Part shown: positions 9,151 to 18,056 of the stretch, piece after piece
Numbering within the stretch: position 1 is the first letter of the stretch
Layout: each line of letters starts with the position of its first letter
Source of the DNA: Nocardioides jiangxiensis
GTDB taxonomy: Bacteria > Actinomycetota > Actinomycetes > Propionibacteriales > Nocardioidaceae
DNA length: 64,000 nt
Direction: 5' to 3'
NCBI RefSeq assembly: GCF_030580915.1
Contig: NZ_JAUQTA010000002.1
Span: forward strand, 1 to 64,000
Position numbers and translations under genes: made by a program
Notes under the pieces: model-generated
Told to the model about the DNA's origin: nothing
The model's input: the letters and a program-made list of their open reading frames with translations, nothing else
Database searches by the model: none

Positions 9151-10049
9151 GCCCGGCCGGCACCGAGGTCGTCACCGAGGTCGAGGGGCACCGGCTCACG
9201 CTGAGCAACCTCGCGAAGGTGCTCTACCCCGCGACCGGCACGACGAAGGGCGAGGTGCTCGACTACTACGTGCGGATCGCGCCGGTCCTCCTGCCGCACA
9301 TCGCCGACCGGGCCGTCACCCGGATCCGCTGGCCGCACGGCGTGGCCAAGGCGAGCTTCTTCGAGAAGAACGCACCCGCCGGCGCTCCGTCGTGGCTGAG
9401 GACGGTCTCCGTGCCGACGACGGGGTCGCGGGGATCGGGGGAGGCGGGGGAGATCAACTTCCCGGTCGTCGACGGCCTCGCTGCGCTGGTCTACCTGGTC
9501 AACCTGGCCTCCCTCGAGCTGCACGTGCACCAGTGGCAGGTCGACGCGACGGGCGCGCCCGCCGCCCCGGACCGCATGGTCGTCGACCTCGATCCCGGCG
9601 AGGGCGCCGGGCTCCTGCAGTGCTGCGAGGTGGCGCTGCTGGCACGCGCCCTGCTGGCGGAGCGCGACCTGGAGGCGAGGCCGGTGACCAGCGGGTCGAA
9701 GGGCCTGCATCTCTACGTGCCGCTCGACGGTTCGCTGAGCTCCGAGGGGTCGACGGCGCTGGCGAAGGAGATCGCCGAGGAGCTGCAGGCGGCGCATCCG
9801 GCGCTGGTCACCGCGACGATGACGAAGGCGCGGCGTACCGGAAAGGTCTTCTTCGACTGGTCGCAGAACTCCGGGTCGAAGACCACCGTCGCGCCCTACT
9901 CGCTGCGGGGGAAGGAGCGGCCGACGGTGGCGACACCCCTCACCTGGGACGAGGTCGAAGCCGGTGCCGCAGACGAGTTCGGACTCGACCAGTTCCGCTA
10001 CGACGAGGTCCTGGCGCGCGTCGTGGACCTCGGCGATCTCTTCGCCTGA
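9147..10049 (+). CDS. ligD: LigD-type primase-polymerase domain protein
   Basis: A 300-residue archaeo-eukaryotic-primase-like polymerase, equal to the POL domain of LigD and standing alone. Visible features are the N-terminal LTLSNLAKVLYP and RWPHGV blocks, the metal-binding DLDPGEGAG, and SGSKGLHLYVPL. It fills in DNA ends with ribo- or deoxyribonucleotides during NHEJ. GTG 9147 overlaps the ligase stop. No phosphoesterase domain is present in it or in the ligase, so the three LigD activities are not all represented here. Confidence 0.93.
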   Translation: MSPAGTEVVTEVEGHRLTLSNLAKVLYPATGTTKGEVLDYYVRIAPVLLPHIADRAVTRIRWPHGVAKASFFEKNAPAGAPSWLRTVSVPTTGSRGSGEAGEINFPVVDGLAALVYLVNLASLELHVHQWQVDATGAPAAPDRMVVDLDPGEGAGLLQCCEVALLARALLAERDLEARPVTSGSKGLHLYVPLDGSLSSEGSTALAKEIAEELQAAHPALVTATMTKARRTGKVFFDWSQNSGSKTTVAPYSLRGKERPTVATPLTWDEVEAGAADEFGLDQFRYDEVLARVVDLGDLFA

Positions 10050-10102
10050 CCGACCTCGCCCTGGCGTCCCGACCTGTCCGAATGAGACAGAGCCCTACCG
10101 CT

Positions 10103-10112
10103 GGTCTAGACC
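10103..10112. promoter_or_regulatory. Palindrome GGTCTAGACC
   Basis: A perfect 10-bp palindrome lies 53 bp before the TM-helix protein start, in the only intergenic stretch here. It may be an operator; the supporting evidence is symmetry and location alone. Confidence 0.3.
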
Positions 10113-10164
10113 GGTGTGTAAGGGTCTCCAATGAAATCTGCTCTCACTCGGGCTAGGAGAAATC

Positions 10165-11385
10165 GTGGATATTCAGGAGTTCAACGACCGCTACGACGTG
10201 GTCGGCACGCTGGGGAAGGTCGGCATCGCGATCGCGATCCTGGTCATCACGTGGATCATCGCCAAGATCGTGGCGAAGGTCTTCGCGAAGCTGGTCACGA
10301 AGGTGCCGGCGCTGCAGAAGGCTGGTGCTGACGGCCAGAGCCTCGGCGCCTCACTGGGCTCGATCGCCTCGCTGCTGGTCTGGCTCTTCGGGCTGATGGC
10401 GATCCTCCAGCTCTTCGGCCTCACCCAGGTGCTGGCGCCGGTCCAGAACATGCTCAACGGCGTCTTCGCCTTCCTGCCGAACATCATCGGCGCGGGCCTG
10501 GTCTTCGTCGTCGGCGCGATCCTCGCGAAGATCGTCCGGCAGCTGGTGGAGACCGCGCTCAGCGCGGTGCCGTTCGACAGGTGGCTCGGCAACGGGAGCC
10601 GAAAGCTGGAGACCGCGGCGGGCGTCGCCGACACGCCGGGGTACGCCGCGCCGGCACCCGTCGAGGCTGGCCTCTCGGCCCGCTCGATCATCTCGATGCT
10701 CGGTCTGGTCGTCTACTCGATGATCATGCTGGTCGTGGCCATCTCGGCCCTCCAGATCCTCGACATCCAGGCGATCTCGGAGCCGGCGACGCAGATGCTG
10801 CAGAAGATCATGGACGCGATCCCCAACATCATCGCCGGCGCCGTCCTGCTCGGCATCGGCGTGCTGATCGCGGGCTTCGTGACGGCCCTGCTGACCGAGC
10901 TGCTCAGCGGTCTCGGCATCGACCGCGGCCTGCGGTCGATGGAGGTCCTCCCGGCCGGCAAGAGCGCCGTCCCGGCGATCACCAAGATCGTCCAGGTCGC
11001 GATCGTGCTGGTCTTCGCGGTCGCGGCGACGCGGCTGCTCGGGTTCGCGGAGATCACGAACTTCCTGCAGGAGATCCTGGCGCTCGGCGGCAAGGTCGCC
11101 TTCGGCGGCGCGATCATCGCGGCGGGCTTCGTGGTCGCCTCGGTGCTCGCCAAGCTGGTCGGCGGCAGCGCGGCCAACATCGTCCGGATCGCCACGCTGG
11201 TGCTCTTCGGCGCGATGGGCCTGAAGTACATGGGCCTGGCCGACTCGATCATCAACCTGGCCTTCGGTTCGCTCGTCGTGGGTGGCGCTGCCGCCGCGGC
11301 GCTCGCCTTCGGCCTGGGTGGTCGTGAGGCGGCGGCCCGCCAGCTCGCGAAGCTGCAGAACCAGAACAGCGGTCCGCAGATCTGA
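10165..11385 (+). CDS. Membrane protein with conserved TM-helix repeats (MscS-related)
   Basis: A 406-residue membrane protein with repeated blocks of the form LPNIIGAGLVFVVGAILAK (near residue 108) and IPNIIAGAVLLGIGVLIAG (near 220). These are the conserved TM-helix repeat seen in proteins annotated as mechanosensitive channel-like. About eight to ten hydrophobic helices are visible and the end is AFGLGGREAAARQLAKL. It lacks the soluble MscS vestibule domain, so channel activity is not assured. GTG 10165 follows AGGAGA with a 4-nt spacing. A strong terminator follows. Confidence 0.78.
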   Translation: MDIQEFNDRYDVVGTLGKVGIAIAILVITWIIAKIVAKVFAKLVTKVPALQKAGADGQSLGASLGSIASLLVWLFGLMAILQLFGLTQVLAPVQNMLNGVFAFLPNIIGAGLVFVVGAILAKIVRQLVETALSAVPFDRWLGNGSRKLETAAGVADTPGYAAPAPVEAGLSARSIISMLGLVVYSMIMLVVAISALQILDIQAISEPATQMLQKIMDAIPNIIAGAVLLGIGVLIAGFVTALLTELLSGLGIDRGLRSMEVLPAGKSAVPAITKIVQVAIVLVFAVAATRLLGFAEITNFLQEILALGGKVAFGGAIIAAGFVVASVLAKLVGGSAANIVRIATLVLFGAMGLKYMGLADSIINLAFGSLVVGGAAAAALAFGLGGREAAARQLAKLQNQNSGPQI

Positions 11386-11398
11386 CCCTCCGCACGTG

Positions 11399-11431
11399 GC
11401 GGCGCCCCCGGGTGTTCCCGGGGGGCGCCGC
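11399..11431 (+). terminator. Terminator after the TM-helix protein gene
   Basis: A GC stem GCGGCGCCCCCGGG pairs with CCCGGGGGGCGCCGC around a TGTT loop, with one bulge, followed by TGCATTTGTC. Confidence 0.8.
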
Positions 11432-11569
11432 TGCATTTGTCGGCTTCCGCCCGGGTTGTCCGGGCGCCGGCGGTGGTCGTCCACAGCGGCTGGACGCGTT
11501 GGTGGACAACGGCGCGTTGCAGGGCGTAGGAACCCCTCAGGAGACCACTACTCGGGACGGGGATCGACG

Positions 11570-12856
11570 ATGGTGGCGTACGCCGCGACCCAGGGCGCAG
11601 ACGCGTCGTCAGGCACGGATGCGGGTGCGCACCGCGCCCTCGTCGAGCAGATCGACGAGCGAGTCCGCGAGCGGGTGCGGGCCGAGGGCGTCGATCCGCA
11701 GCACGAGCCGGGTGCCGTGCGTCGACTCGCCGAGGAGGCTGTGCGCCTCCACGACGAGCACAGCCTGACCGGTCAGGTGGGTCGCGTCGCCGACCCGTCG
11801 CGCGTCATCACCGAGGTCGTCGCCCGGGTCTCGGGCTTCGGGGCCCTCCAGCCCTACCTCGAGGACGACGAGGTGGAGGAGATCTGGATCAACAAGCCGT
11901 CGGAGGTCTTCGTGAGCCGCCGCGGCCGGCACGAGCTGACCTCGACCGTGCTCACCCGGGCCGAGGTCGCCGAGCTCATCGAGCGGATGCTGAAGAGCAG
12001 TGGCCGACGGATCGACATGAGCCAGCCCTTCGTCGACGCGATGCTGCCGGATGGCAACCGGCTGCACGTCGTGCTCGAGGGCATCTCGCGCGGGTTCAGC
12101 GCGGTCAACATCCGCAAGCACACCCTGCGTGCCACCCGGCTCGCTGATCTCGTCGAGCTCGGGAGCCTGTCCCCGCGAGCTGCGAGCTTCCTCGAGGCGA
12201 GCGTCCGGGCCGGGCTCAACCTGCTGGTCGCAGGAGCGACCCAGTCGGGCAAGACGACCTTCCTCAACTGCCTCGCCGCGTCCATCCCCGGCTCGGATCG
12301 TGTCGTGTCGGCGGAGGAGGTGTTCGAGCTGCGCTTCCCCCATCCCGACTGGGTCGCGATGCAGACCCGTCAGACCGGGCTCGAGGGCACGGGGGAGATC
12401 ACCCTCCGTGACCTGGTCAAGGAGTCCCTGCGGATGCGGCCGAGCCGGATCATCGTCGGCGAGGTCCGGGCCGAGGAGAGCCTCGACATGCTGCTCGCGC
12501 TCAACTCCGGGCTGCCGGGCATGTGCACGGTCCACGCCAACTCCGCGCGAGACGCGCTCGTGAAGCTCTCCGCGCTGCCGCTGCTCGCCGGTCCCAATGT
12601 GCACGCAGGGTTCGTCACGCCGGCCGTCGCCAGCAGCATCGACCTCGTGGTGCACCTCGGCATCGACCACGCCGGCGTACGCCGGGTGCAGGAGGTGGTC
12701 GCCGTTCCCGGGCGGATCGAGCAGGGCGTCATCGAGACCGAGCCGCTCTTCGTGCGTGATGACGCTGAGCTCCGCTACGTCGGCGGGATGCCGCCGCACG
12801 TCGAGCGGTTCGGCCGGGCGGGGATCGACGTGCACGCCGTTCTGGCGGGACGCTGA
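11570..12856 (+). CDS. cpaF: CpaF/TadA-family secretion ATPase
   Basis: A 428-residue hexameric ATPase that powers Tad pilus assembly/secretion on the cytoplasmic side. An N-terminal helical domain leads to EEIWINKP near 105 and the Walker A motif [10 protein letters not shown] near 222. [11 protein letters not shown] and the Walker B/His region ([21 protein letters not shown]) follow. It is the first gene of a tight operon with tadB, tadC and the pilin-like genes. ATG 11570 is preceded by a purine-rich GGGACGGGG. No CpaE/TadZ gene is adjacent. Confidence 0.94.
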   Translation: MVAYAATQGADASSGTDAGAHRALVEQIDERVRERVRAEGVDPQHEPGAVRRLAEEAVRLHDEHSLTGQVGRVADPSRVITEVVARVSGFGALQPYLEDDEVEEIWINKPSEVFVSRRGRHELTSTVLTRAEVAELIERMLKSSGRRIDMSQPFVDAMLPDGNRLHVVLEGISRGFSAVNIRKHTLRATRLADLVELGSLSPRAASFLEASVRAGLNLLVAGATQSGKTTFLNCLAASIPGSDRVVSAEEVFELRFPHPDWVAMQTRQTGLEGTGEITLRDLVKESLRMRPSRIIVGEVRAEESLDMLLALNSGLPGMCTVHANSARDALVKLSALPLLAGPNVHAGFVTPAVASSIDLVVHLGIDHAGVRRVQEVVAVPGRIEQGVIETEPLFVRDDAELRYVGGMPPHVERFGRAGIDVHAVLAGR

Positions 12857-12857
12857 C

Positions 12858-13706
12858 GTGGGTGCGCTCGTCGGGCTCGGAGTGGGCGTCGGCCTGCTGC
12901 TCGTGTGGTCGTCGTTCCAGCCCCCGGTCGTGCGGCCGGGCCGCCGGCAGGCGCGGTTGCCCGACCTGCTGGGGCGCGCCGGGCTCGACGGCATCGCGGT
13001 ACGCACGGTCGTGGCTGCCAGTGCCGTGTGTGCCGTCACGGCCGGCCTCGCGGTGCTGGCGACCGCAGGTGCCTGGCCCGTTTCGCTGGTCTTCGCCCTG
13101 ATCGGCGGCTACCTCCCGTTCGCCGCCCTGCAGGGGCGAGCGAGACGCCGGCAGAGGGACGTCGCGGAGGTCTGGCCGGAAGCAGTCGACAACCTCGCCA
13201 GCGCCGTGCGGGCCGGGATGTCGCTGCCCGAGGCCCTCGGTGCGCTCGGGACGAGAGGGCCTGCCGCCCTGCGCCCCGCCTTCGCCGCCTTCGCGCTCGA
13301 CTACCAGGTGAGCGGGAGGTTCCCTGACGCGCTGGACCGCCTGAAGGACCGGCTGGCCGACCCGGTCGGGGATCGCGTCGTGGAGGCGCTGCGGATCGCG
13401 CGGGAGGTCGGCGGCGGTGACCTCGGCCGCCTGCTGCGCAACCTCTCGTCGTTCCTCCGCCAGGATGCGCGGACCCGCTCCGAACTCGAGTCGCGACAGG
13501 CGTGGACGGTCTCCGGTGCCCGTCTGGCGGTGGCGGCACCGTGGCTGGTGCTTCTGATGCTCTCCTTCCAACCGGACGTCATCGCGCGCTACTCCTCACC
13601 GGGCGGAGCCGTGGTGATCTTCGGTGGTGCCGCCTGCTGCCTCGTGGCCTACCGGTTGATGATCCGCATCGGGCGTCTGCCCTCCGAGCGCCGGGTGCTG
13701 GCATGA
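12858..13706 (+). CDS. tadB: Type II secretion F-domain protein, TadB
   Basis: A 282-residue inner-membrane platform protein. Two N-terminal hydrophobic segments (GLGVGVGLLLVW; VVAASAVCAVTAGLAVLAT) precede the cytoplasmic T2SSF helical domain (residues ~95-225, with WPEAVDNLASAVRAGMSLPEAL), and two more membrane helices close the chain. GTG 12858 starts one base after the cpaF stop. It overlaps tadC by ATGA. Confidence 0.92.
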   Translation: MGALVGLGVGVGLLLVWSSFQPPVVRPGRRQARLPDLLGRAGLDGIAVRTVVAASAVCAVTAGLAVLATAGAWPVSLVFALIGGYLPFAALQGRARRRQRDVAEVWPEAVDNLASAVRAGMSLPEALGALGTRGPAALRPAFAAFALDYQVSGRFPDALDRLKDRLADPVGDRVVEALRIAREVGGGDLGRLLRNLSSFLRQDARTRSELESRQAWTVSGARLAVAAPWLVLLMLSFQPDVIARYSSPGGAVVIFGGAACCLVAYRLMIRIGRLPSERRVLA

Positions 13707-14623
13707 CAGGCGATGTCACGGGCGGGCTGCTCGGTGCGGCGGGTGGCCTCGGCCTCGCGTTGGTGGTCCTGCGCCTCCGCTCGCTGCGGAGGACCGACCT
13801 GCGGCACCGGGTGCTTCCCTACCTGCGGGACGTCCGCCGGGCGCCCGCCCGGCCGGCTGCCACCGGTCCGGGAGCCGTGGGGACGCTGCTGGCCTCGTTG
13901 GCGAGCTGGCTGGAGACGGCTCTCGGAGGGGCGACCACGGTGCGCCGGCGCCTCGAGCGGGCCGGGCTCGCGGGCAGCGTGGCGGACTTCCGGGTCGAGC
14001 AGGTGGTCTGGGGTCTGCTCGGGTTCGCAGCGGCGGCGGCCTACGGCCTGCTCGACTCGACCCGCGATGCAACGGCCGGCAACGTGGTCCAGCTGCTCGT
14101 CCTGTGCGTGCTGGGCTTCGCGGCTGGCGTCGTCCTGCGTGACCAGCGGCTGACGGCGCAGGTCCGTCGGCGCGAGCGGGCCGTTCTGCTGGAGTTCCCG
14201 ACGGTGGCGGAGCTACTCGCACTGGCGGTTGCGGCGGGTGAGGGGCCGGTCGTCGCGCTGGGACGCGTCGTCGCGCGGACGTCGGGCGCGCTCTCGGAGG
14301 ACCTCGGCGTGGTGCTCGCGGCCGTGCGCACCGGGACCCCGGTGGGCGAGGCCTTCGACGCGCTGGCCGCCCGCACCGGCGTACCGCTGGTCGCCCGGTT
14401 CGCCGAGGGCATCGCGGTCGCCGTGGAGCGCGGCACACCGCTCACCGACATCCTCCACGCGCAGGCGGCCGACGTCCGTGAGGCGGGGCGACGCGAGCTG
14501 ATCGAGTCGGCGGCCCGGCGTGAGGTGCTGATGATGGTCCCGGTGGTCTTCCTGGTGCTGCCGGTCACCGTGGTGTTCGCTTTCTGGCCCGGCGCTGTCG
14601 GGCTCACGTTGATGACGCCCTGA
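13703..14623 (+). CDS. tadC: Type II secretion F-domain protein, TadC
   Basis: A 306-residue partner of TadB with the same layout: membrane segments near residues 5-22 and 105-150, a T2SSF domain at ~160-270 (EFPTVAELLALAVAAGEGP), and a final hydrophobic helix (VLMMVPVVFLVLPVTVVFAFW). ATG 13703 overlaps the tadB stop. TadB and TadC together form the platform on which CpaF acts. Confidence 0.92.
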   Translation: MTGDVTGGLLGAAGGLGLALVVLRLRSLRRTDLRHRVLPYLRDVRRAPARPAATGPGAVGTLLASLASWLETALGGATTVRRRLERAGLAGSVADFRVEQVVWGLLGFAAAAAYGLLDSTRDATAGNVVQLLVLCVLGFAAGVVLRDQRLTAQVRRRERAVLLEFPTVAELLALAVAAGEGPVVALGRVVARTSGALSEDLGVVLAAVRTGTPVGEAFDALAARTGVPLVARFAEGIAVAVERGTPLTDILHAQAADVREAGRRELIESAARREVLMMVPVVFLVLPVTVVFAFWPGAVGLTLMTP

Positions 14624-14647
14624 CACGGCGCGAAGGAAGGATCTCGG

Positions 14648-14848
14648 GTGAAGCAGATGAGGTGGTGGGCGTGGTGCCTGGTGCTGACCTCCACGACGGC
14701 GCCGCGGCGCCGTGATGAACGAGGCGATGTGCCCGGCTGGGTCCTGGTCACGATCATGACGGCGGGGCTGGTGACGATGTTGTGGCGCTTCGCGGGTCCG
14801 CAGCTGCAGCAGATGCTCAGCAATGCGCTGGCGCAGGTCAGCGGCTGA
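14648..14848 (+). CDS. Small single-TM protein of the Tad locus, possible pilin
   Basis: A 66-residue protein with a basic/Ser-Thr leader, then DERGDVPGWVLVTIMTAGLV, a single hydrophobic helix (residues ~29-46) and a short amphipathic tail. Position between tadC and the tadE-like genes, and size, fit a Flp-type pilin. However, the usual Gly followed by Glu five residues later is not present after RG. GTG 14648 has a good ribosome site (GAAGGAAGGA). The next gene starts inside its last codons. I do not recognise it further. Confidence 0.6.
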   Translation: MKQMRWWAWCLVLTSTTAPRRRDERGDVPGWVLVTIMTAGLVTMLWRFAGPQLQQMLSNALAQVSG

Positions 14849-15212
14849 GCACGGCGCTTCGGTCGTCGACTTCGTGCTGGTGACCGTGGTGCTGTTGCCA
14901 CTGGTGCTGGGCATCCTCCAGGTCGCGCTGGTGCTCCACGTCCGCAACACGCTCACGGCTGCGGCGTCCGACGGTGCGCGGCTCGCGGCGACCGTCGACC
15001 GCGGTCCGGCCGACGGCGTACGCCGCACCCGGGAGCAGATCTCAGGAGCGCTCTCGGCGCGGTTCGCGCGTGACGTGACGGCGCGTCGGTCCGTCGTCGA
15101 CGGGCAGCCCGGCGTCGAGGTGAGGGTCGTGGCGGTCGTCCCGCCGCTCGGGCTCTGGGGGCCGGCGACCCGGCTCGAGCTCACCGGCCACGCCATCGAG
15201 GAGCCCTCGTGA
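14823..15212 (+). CDS. TadE-like pseudopilin
   Basis: A 129-residue protein with EHGASVVDFVLVTVVLLPLV near residue 9. Gly followed by a hydrophobic helix with Asp at +5 is a TadE/prepilin-like processing site (Glu is more usual). The C-terminal part is a small extracellular domain with the TadE pattern RNTLTAAASDGARLAA. Translation probably couples to the upstream small gene, which it overlaps by 26 bases, and it overlaps the next gene by four. Confidence 0.82.
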   Translation: MRWRRSAAEHGASVVDFVLVTVVLLPLVLGILQVALVLHVRNTLTAAASDGARLAATVDRGPADGVRRTREQISGALSARFARDVTARRSVVDGQPGVEVRVVAVVPPLGLWGPATRLELTGHAIEEPS

Positions 15213-15673
15213 GGCGGCACGAGCGACGGGGGAGGGCGATGTCGCGCCGCGACGAGCGGGGCAGCGCGCTGGTCGAGCTCGTCTGGCTCGCGGTGCTCCT
15301 GCTGGTTCCTCTCGTCTATCTCCTCCTGGCCGTCTTCGACGTCCAGCGGGCGTCGTTCGGGGCGGAGGCGGCGGCACGTGCGGCAGGACGCGCCTACGCG
15401 CTGGCCGACACGGATGCGGAGGGGCTGCGTCGCGCGCAGGACGCGGCGTCAGTCGCGCTCGAGGACCAGGGCGTCACCGAGCCGGTCGACCTCGAGATCA
15501 CCTGTGACCCGGCGCCACCCTGCCACCGACGCGGAGCCACGATCGCGGTACGTCTGTCCTCACACGTCGTGCTTCCTCTCGTGCCGGCCGCACTCGGCGG
15601 TGGGGCCCCGAGCTTCGCGATCCGGGCCGACCACCGCGTCCCGATCGGCCGCTACCGGGACCTCGGACCGTGA
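15209..15673 (+). CDS. TadE/TadF-like pseudopilin
   Basis: A 154-residue protein. After a basic leader, DERGSALVELVWLAVLLLVP gives the classic Gly then Glu(+5) prepilin signature and one membrane helix. The C-terminal domain carries a Cys pair (CDPAPPC) that could form a disulfide outside the cell. GTG 15209 overlaps the preceding stop, and MSRRDERG 12 residues in is an alternative start. It overlaps the TadG-like gene by four bases. Confidence 0.8.
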   Translation: MRRHERRGRAMSRRDERGSALVELVWLAVLLLVPLVYLLLAVFDVQRASFGAEAAARAAGRAYALADTDAEGLRRAQDAASVALEDQGVTEPVDLEITCDPAPPCHRRGATIAVRLSSHVVLPLVPAALGGGAPSFAIRADHRVPIGRYRDLGP

Positions 15674-16101
15674 GCAGGCGCGCGGAGGCCGGGCAGGTCA
15701 CGGTCCTGGTCGTCGGGTTCGCACTCGTCCTGCTCCTCGCGGTCGGGGTCACCGTGGACGCTTCGGCGGCGTACCTCCAGCGCGAGTCGCTGGCGACGCT
15801 GGCCGATGGTGCCGCGCTGGCGGCCGCCGACCAGGTCCAGGGCGCCCCGGCGTACGACGGAGGCCTGGCTGCCCTCGCGCCCGTCGACGTGCGGACGGCG
15901 CGGGCGAGCGTTGCCGCGCACCTCCGTGCGGCGGGTGCCGAACGTGCCCACCCCGGCATCGTCGCGACGGTGAGCGTCGTCGAGGGGCGGGTCGTCGTGC
16001 GGCTGCGCGCCCCGCTCGACCTCCCGTTGACGGTAGAGGGCCTGACCGCGACGACCGTCAGCGCCATCGGCTCGGCCTCGGTGGTGCTGCGCGGGGAGTG
16101 A
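15670..16101 (+). CDS. TadG-like pilus assembly protein, short form
   Basis: A 143-residue protein with one N-terminal membrane helix (VTVLVVGFALVLLLAVGVTV) followed by ASAAYLQRESLATLADGAALAAADQ, the Flp/TadG N-terminal pattern. No von Willebrand domain follows, unlike full-length TadG. It is the last gene of the Tad operon; a terminator follows 64 bp later. Confidence 0.8.
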   Translation: MSRRAEAGQVTVLVVGFALVLLLAVGVTVDASAAYLQRESLATLADGAALAAADQVQGAPAYDGGLAALAPVDVRTARASVAAHLRAAGAERAHPGIVATVSVVEGRVVVRLRAPLDLPLTVEGLTATTVSAIGSASVVLRGE

Positions 16102-16164
16102 CATCGCTCACGATGGGCCCTCAGGGATGTCGCTGGTGGCCCGCGCGGGCCCAGAATGTCCTCA

Positions 16165-16198
16165 GCCCCCGCAGAGGACCCGAGACCCCTGCGGGGGC
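16165..16198 (+). terminator. Terminator of the Tad operon
   Basis: GCCCCCGCAG pairs perfectly with CTGCGGGGGC around a 14-nt loop; CTTCCATTTCTCC follows. Confidence 0.8.
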
Positions 16199-16249
16199 CT
16201 TCCATTTCTCCCGGCCTGCGCCGAGGTCAGCACACCCGTCGCCGTGCCG

Positions 16250-16255
16250 TAACCT
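16250..16255 (+). promoter_or_regulatory. -10 box TAACCT for leaderless prfB
   Basis: TAACCT ends eight bases before the GTG of prfB, and no ribosome site lies between. Confidence 0.45.
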
Positions 16256-16263
16256 TGACGATC

Positions 16264-17367
16264 GTGGCAACCACGGACTTCGACACCGAGATCAAGCAGC
16301 TCCAGGCGACGATGCGCACCATCGAGCAGGTGCTCGACCTCGGCGCGCTCCGCGCGGAGAAGGAGCAGCTCGAGGAGCAGGTTGCTGCCCCCGACCTCTG
16401 GGACGACCAGGACAACGCGCAGAAGGTGACCGGCCGCCTCTCCGCCCTCAACGGCGAGATCGACCGCTTCACCGGCCTGGCCGACCGCATCGAGGACCTC
16501 GGCGTCCTGGTGGAGATGGGCCAGGAGGAGGGCGACGCCGACACCCTCGCCGAGGCGGAGGCCGAGCTCGAGCGGATCAAGAAGTCCGTCGAGGCGCTCG
16601 AGGTCCGCACCCTCCTCAACGGTGAGTACGACGCCCGCGAGGCGATCGTCTCCGTCCGCTCCGGCGCCGGTGGCGTCGATGCCGCCGACTTCGCCGAGCA
16701 GCTCATGCGCATGTACACGCGCTGGGCGGAGCGCAACAAGTACCCCGTCGAGGTCTTCGACGTCTCCTACGCCGAGGAGGCGGGCATCAAGTCCGCTGAG
16801 TTCGCGATCCACGCGCCCTACGCCTACGGCACGCTCTCGGTCGAGGCCGGCACGCACCGTCTCGTCCGCATCTCGCCGTTCGACAACCAGGGCCGCCGCC
16901 AGACGTCGTTCGCCGCCGTCGAGGTCGTGCCGGTGCTCGAGCAGACCGACAACATCGAGGTAGACGAGAACGACCTTCGTGTCGACGTCTTCCGCTCCGG
17001 CGGTCCGGGTGGCCAGTCGGTCAACACGACCGACTCCGCGGTCCGCCTGACGCACATTCCGACCGGCATCGTGGTCTCCTGCCAGAACGAGAAGTCGCAG
17101 CTGCAGAACAAGGCCTCAGCGATGGTCGTCCTCAAGGCGAAGCTCCTCGCGAAGAAGAAGGCCGAGGAGGCCGCGCTCAAGAAGGACCTCAAGGGCGACG
17201 TCGCCGCCTCGTGGGGCGACCAGATGCGCAACTACGTCCTCAACCCTTACCAGCTGGTCAAGGACCTGCGCACGGGCCAGGAGTCGGGCAACCCGGCTGC
17301 CGTCCTCGACGGCGACATCGACGACTTCATCGAGGCCGGCATCCGCTGGCGCCGCAGCGCCTCCTGA
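16264..17367 (+). CDS. prfB: Peptide chain release factor 2
   Basis: A 367-residue RF2 that reads UGA and UAA and triggers peptidyl-tRNA hydrolysis on the ribosome. The codon-recognition tripeptide SPF is in [12 protein letters not shown] (near residue 200), and the catalytic GGQ is in [20 protein letters not shown] (near 245). The reading frame is continuous from start to stop, so the programmed +1 frameshift that controls prfB in many bacteria is absent. GTG 16264 agrees with the family N-terminus and an upstream -10 box. It is followed 13 bp later by a hydrolase gene on the same strand. Confidence 0.97.
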   Translation: MATTDFDTEIKQLQATMRTIEQVLDLGALRAEKEQLEEQVAAPDLWDDQDNAQKVTGRLSALNGEIDRFTGLADRIEDLGVLVEMGQEEGDADTLAEAEAELERIKKSVEALEVRTLLNGEYDAREAIVSVRSGAGGVDAADFAEQLMRMYTRWAERNKYPVEVFDVSYAEEAGIKSAEFAIHAPYAYGTLSVEAGTHRLVRISPFDNQGRRQTSFAAVEVVPVLEQTDNIEVDENDLRVDVFRSGGPGGQSVNTTDSAVRLTHIPTGIVVSCQNEKSQLQNKASAMVVLKAKLLAKKKAEEAALKKDLKGDVAASWGDQMRNYVLNPYQLVKDLRTGQESGNPAAVLDGDIDDFIEAGIRWRRSAS

Positions 17368-17379
17368 TCCCTGCCACCG

Positions 17380-18054
17380 GTGGAGCGGCTCCGCGTCGGT
17401 GACCTGACCCTCGCGTACGACGTGCGCGGGGACGGCCCCCCGATGGTGCTGCTCCACGGTGCGGGCGAGCGCGCCGCCAGCTGGGACACGGTGCGTGACG
17501 CGCTCGCGCAGCGGTTCACGACGTACGCCGTCGACCTGCGTGGTCACGGCGACAGCGACTGGCCCGGGGAGTACCGCCACGCGTTGATCGAGGCCGACGT
17601 CTGCGCCCTGCTCGATGCGGTCGGCCTCTCCGGCGTCGTGCTCGTCGGGCACTCGCTCGGCGGCAACATCGGCTTCCGGGTCGCGGCGCATCGCCCGGAC
17701 CTGGTCGCGCGCCTGGTCGTCGAGGACGTCATCCCGCCGTGGCCGCGTACGCGGCGGGTGCCGCCGCGACCGGACCGCGAGCTCGACTACGACTGGGACG
17801 CCGTTCCGGCGCTGATGGGGGAGGCCTCCACCCGCGACGACGTGGCGTGGGACGAGCTGGGGCTGATCGTCGCGCCGACGCTGCTCGTGAGCGGTGGCGC
17901 CGGCTCCCACCTGCCGGTGGAGAAGGTCGCCGAGGTCGTGGCGCGGATCCCCGACTGCGTGATGGTCGAGATCGACGCCGGGCACCATGTCCACCGACGC
18001 GAGCCCGGGCAGTTCCTCAGCGCCGTCCTCGGCTGGCTCGCAGTCCGCGGCTGA
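17380..18054 (+). CDS. Alpha/beta hydrolase
   Basis: A 224-residue alpha/beta-hydrolase. It has the oxyanion motif LLHGAGERAASW, the strand DLRGHGDSDWP, the nucleophile elbow GHSLGG, and a C-terminal AGHHVHR carrying the catalytic His. The lid is short, so the pocket may be open. There is no signal peptide, so it is cytosolic. GTG 17380 lies 13 bp after prfB, implying co-transcription. The substrate cannot be inferred. Confidence 0.88.
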   Translation: MERLRVGDLTLAYDVRGDGPPMVLLHGAGERAASWDTVRDALAQRFTTYAVDLRGHGDSDWPGEYRHALIEADVCALLDAVGLSGVVLVGHSLGGNIGFRVAAHRPDLVARLVVEDVIPPWPRTRRVPPRPDRELDYDWDAVPALMGEASTRDDVAWDELGLIVAPTLLVSGGAGSHLPVEKVAEVVARIPDCVMVEIDAGHHVHRREPGQFLSAVLGWLAVRG

Positions 18055-18056
18055 CC

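Noticed and set aside
16264..16400. Possible programmed +1 frameshift in prfB.
   Set aside because: The frame is open from GTG to stop with no in-frame UGA in the early codons.
15378..16625. A 415-residue rightward frame over the Tad end and the prfB start.
   Set aside because: It crosses the Tad terminator and overlaps two real genes in another frame; composition is Arg-rich and without domains.
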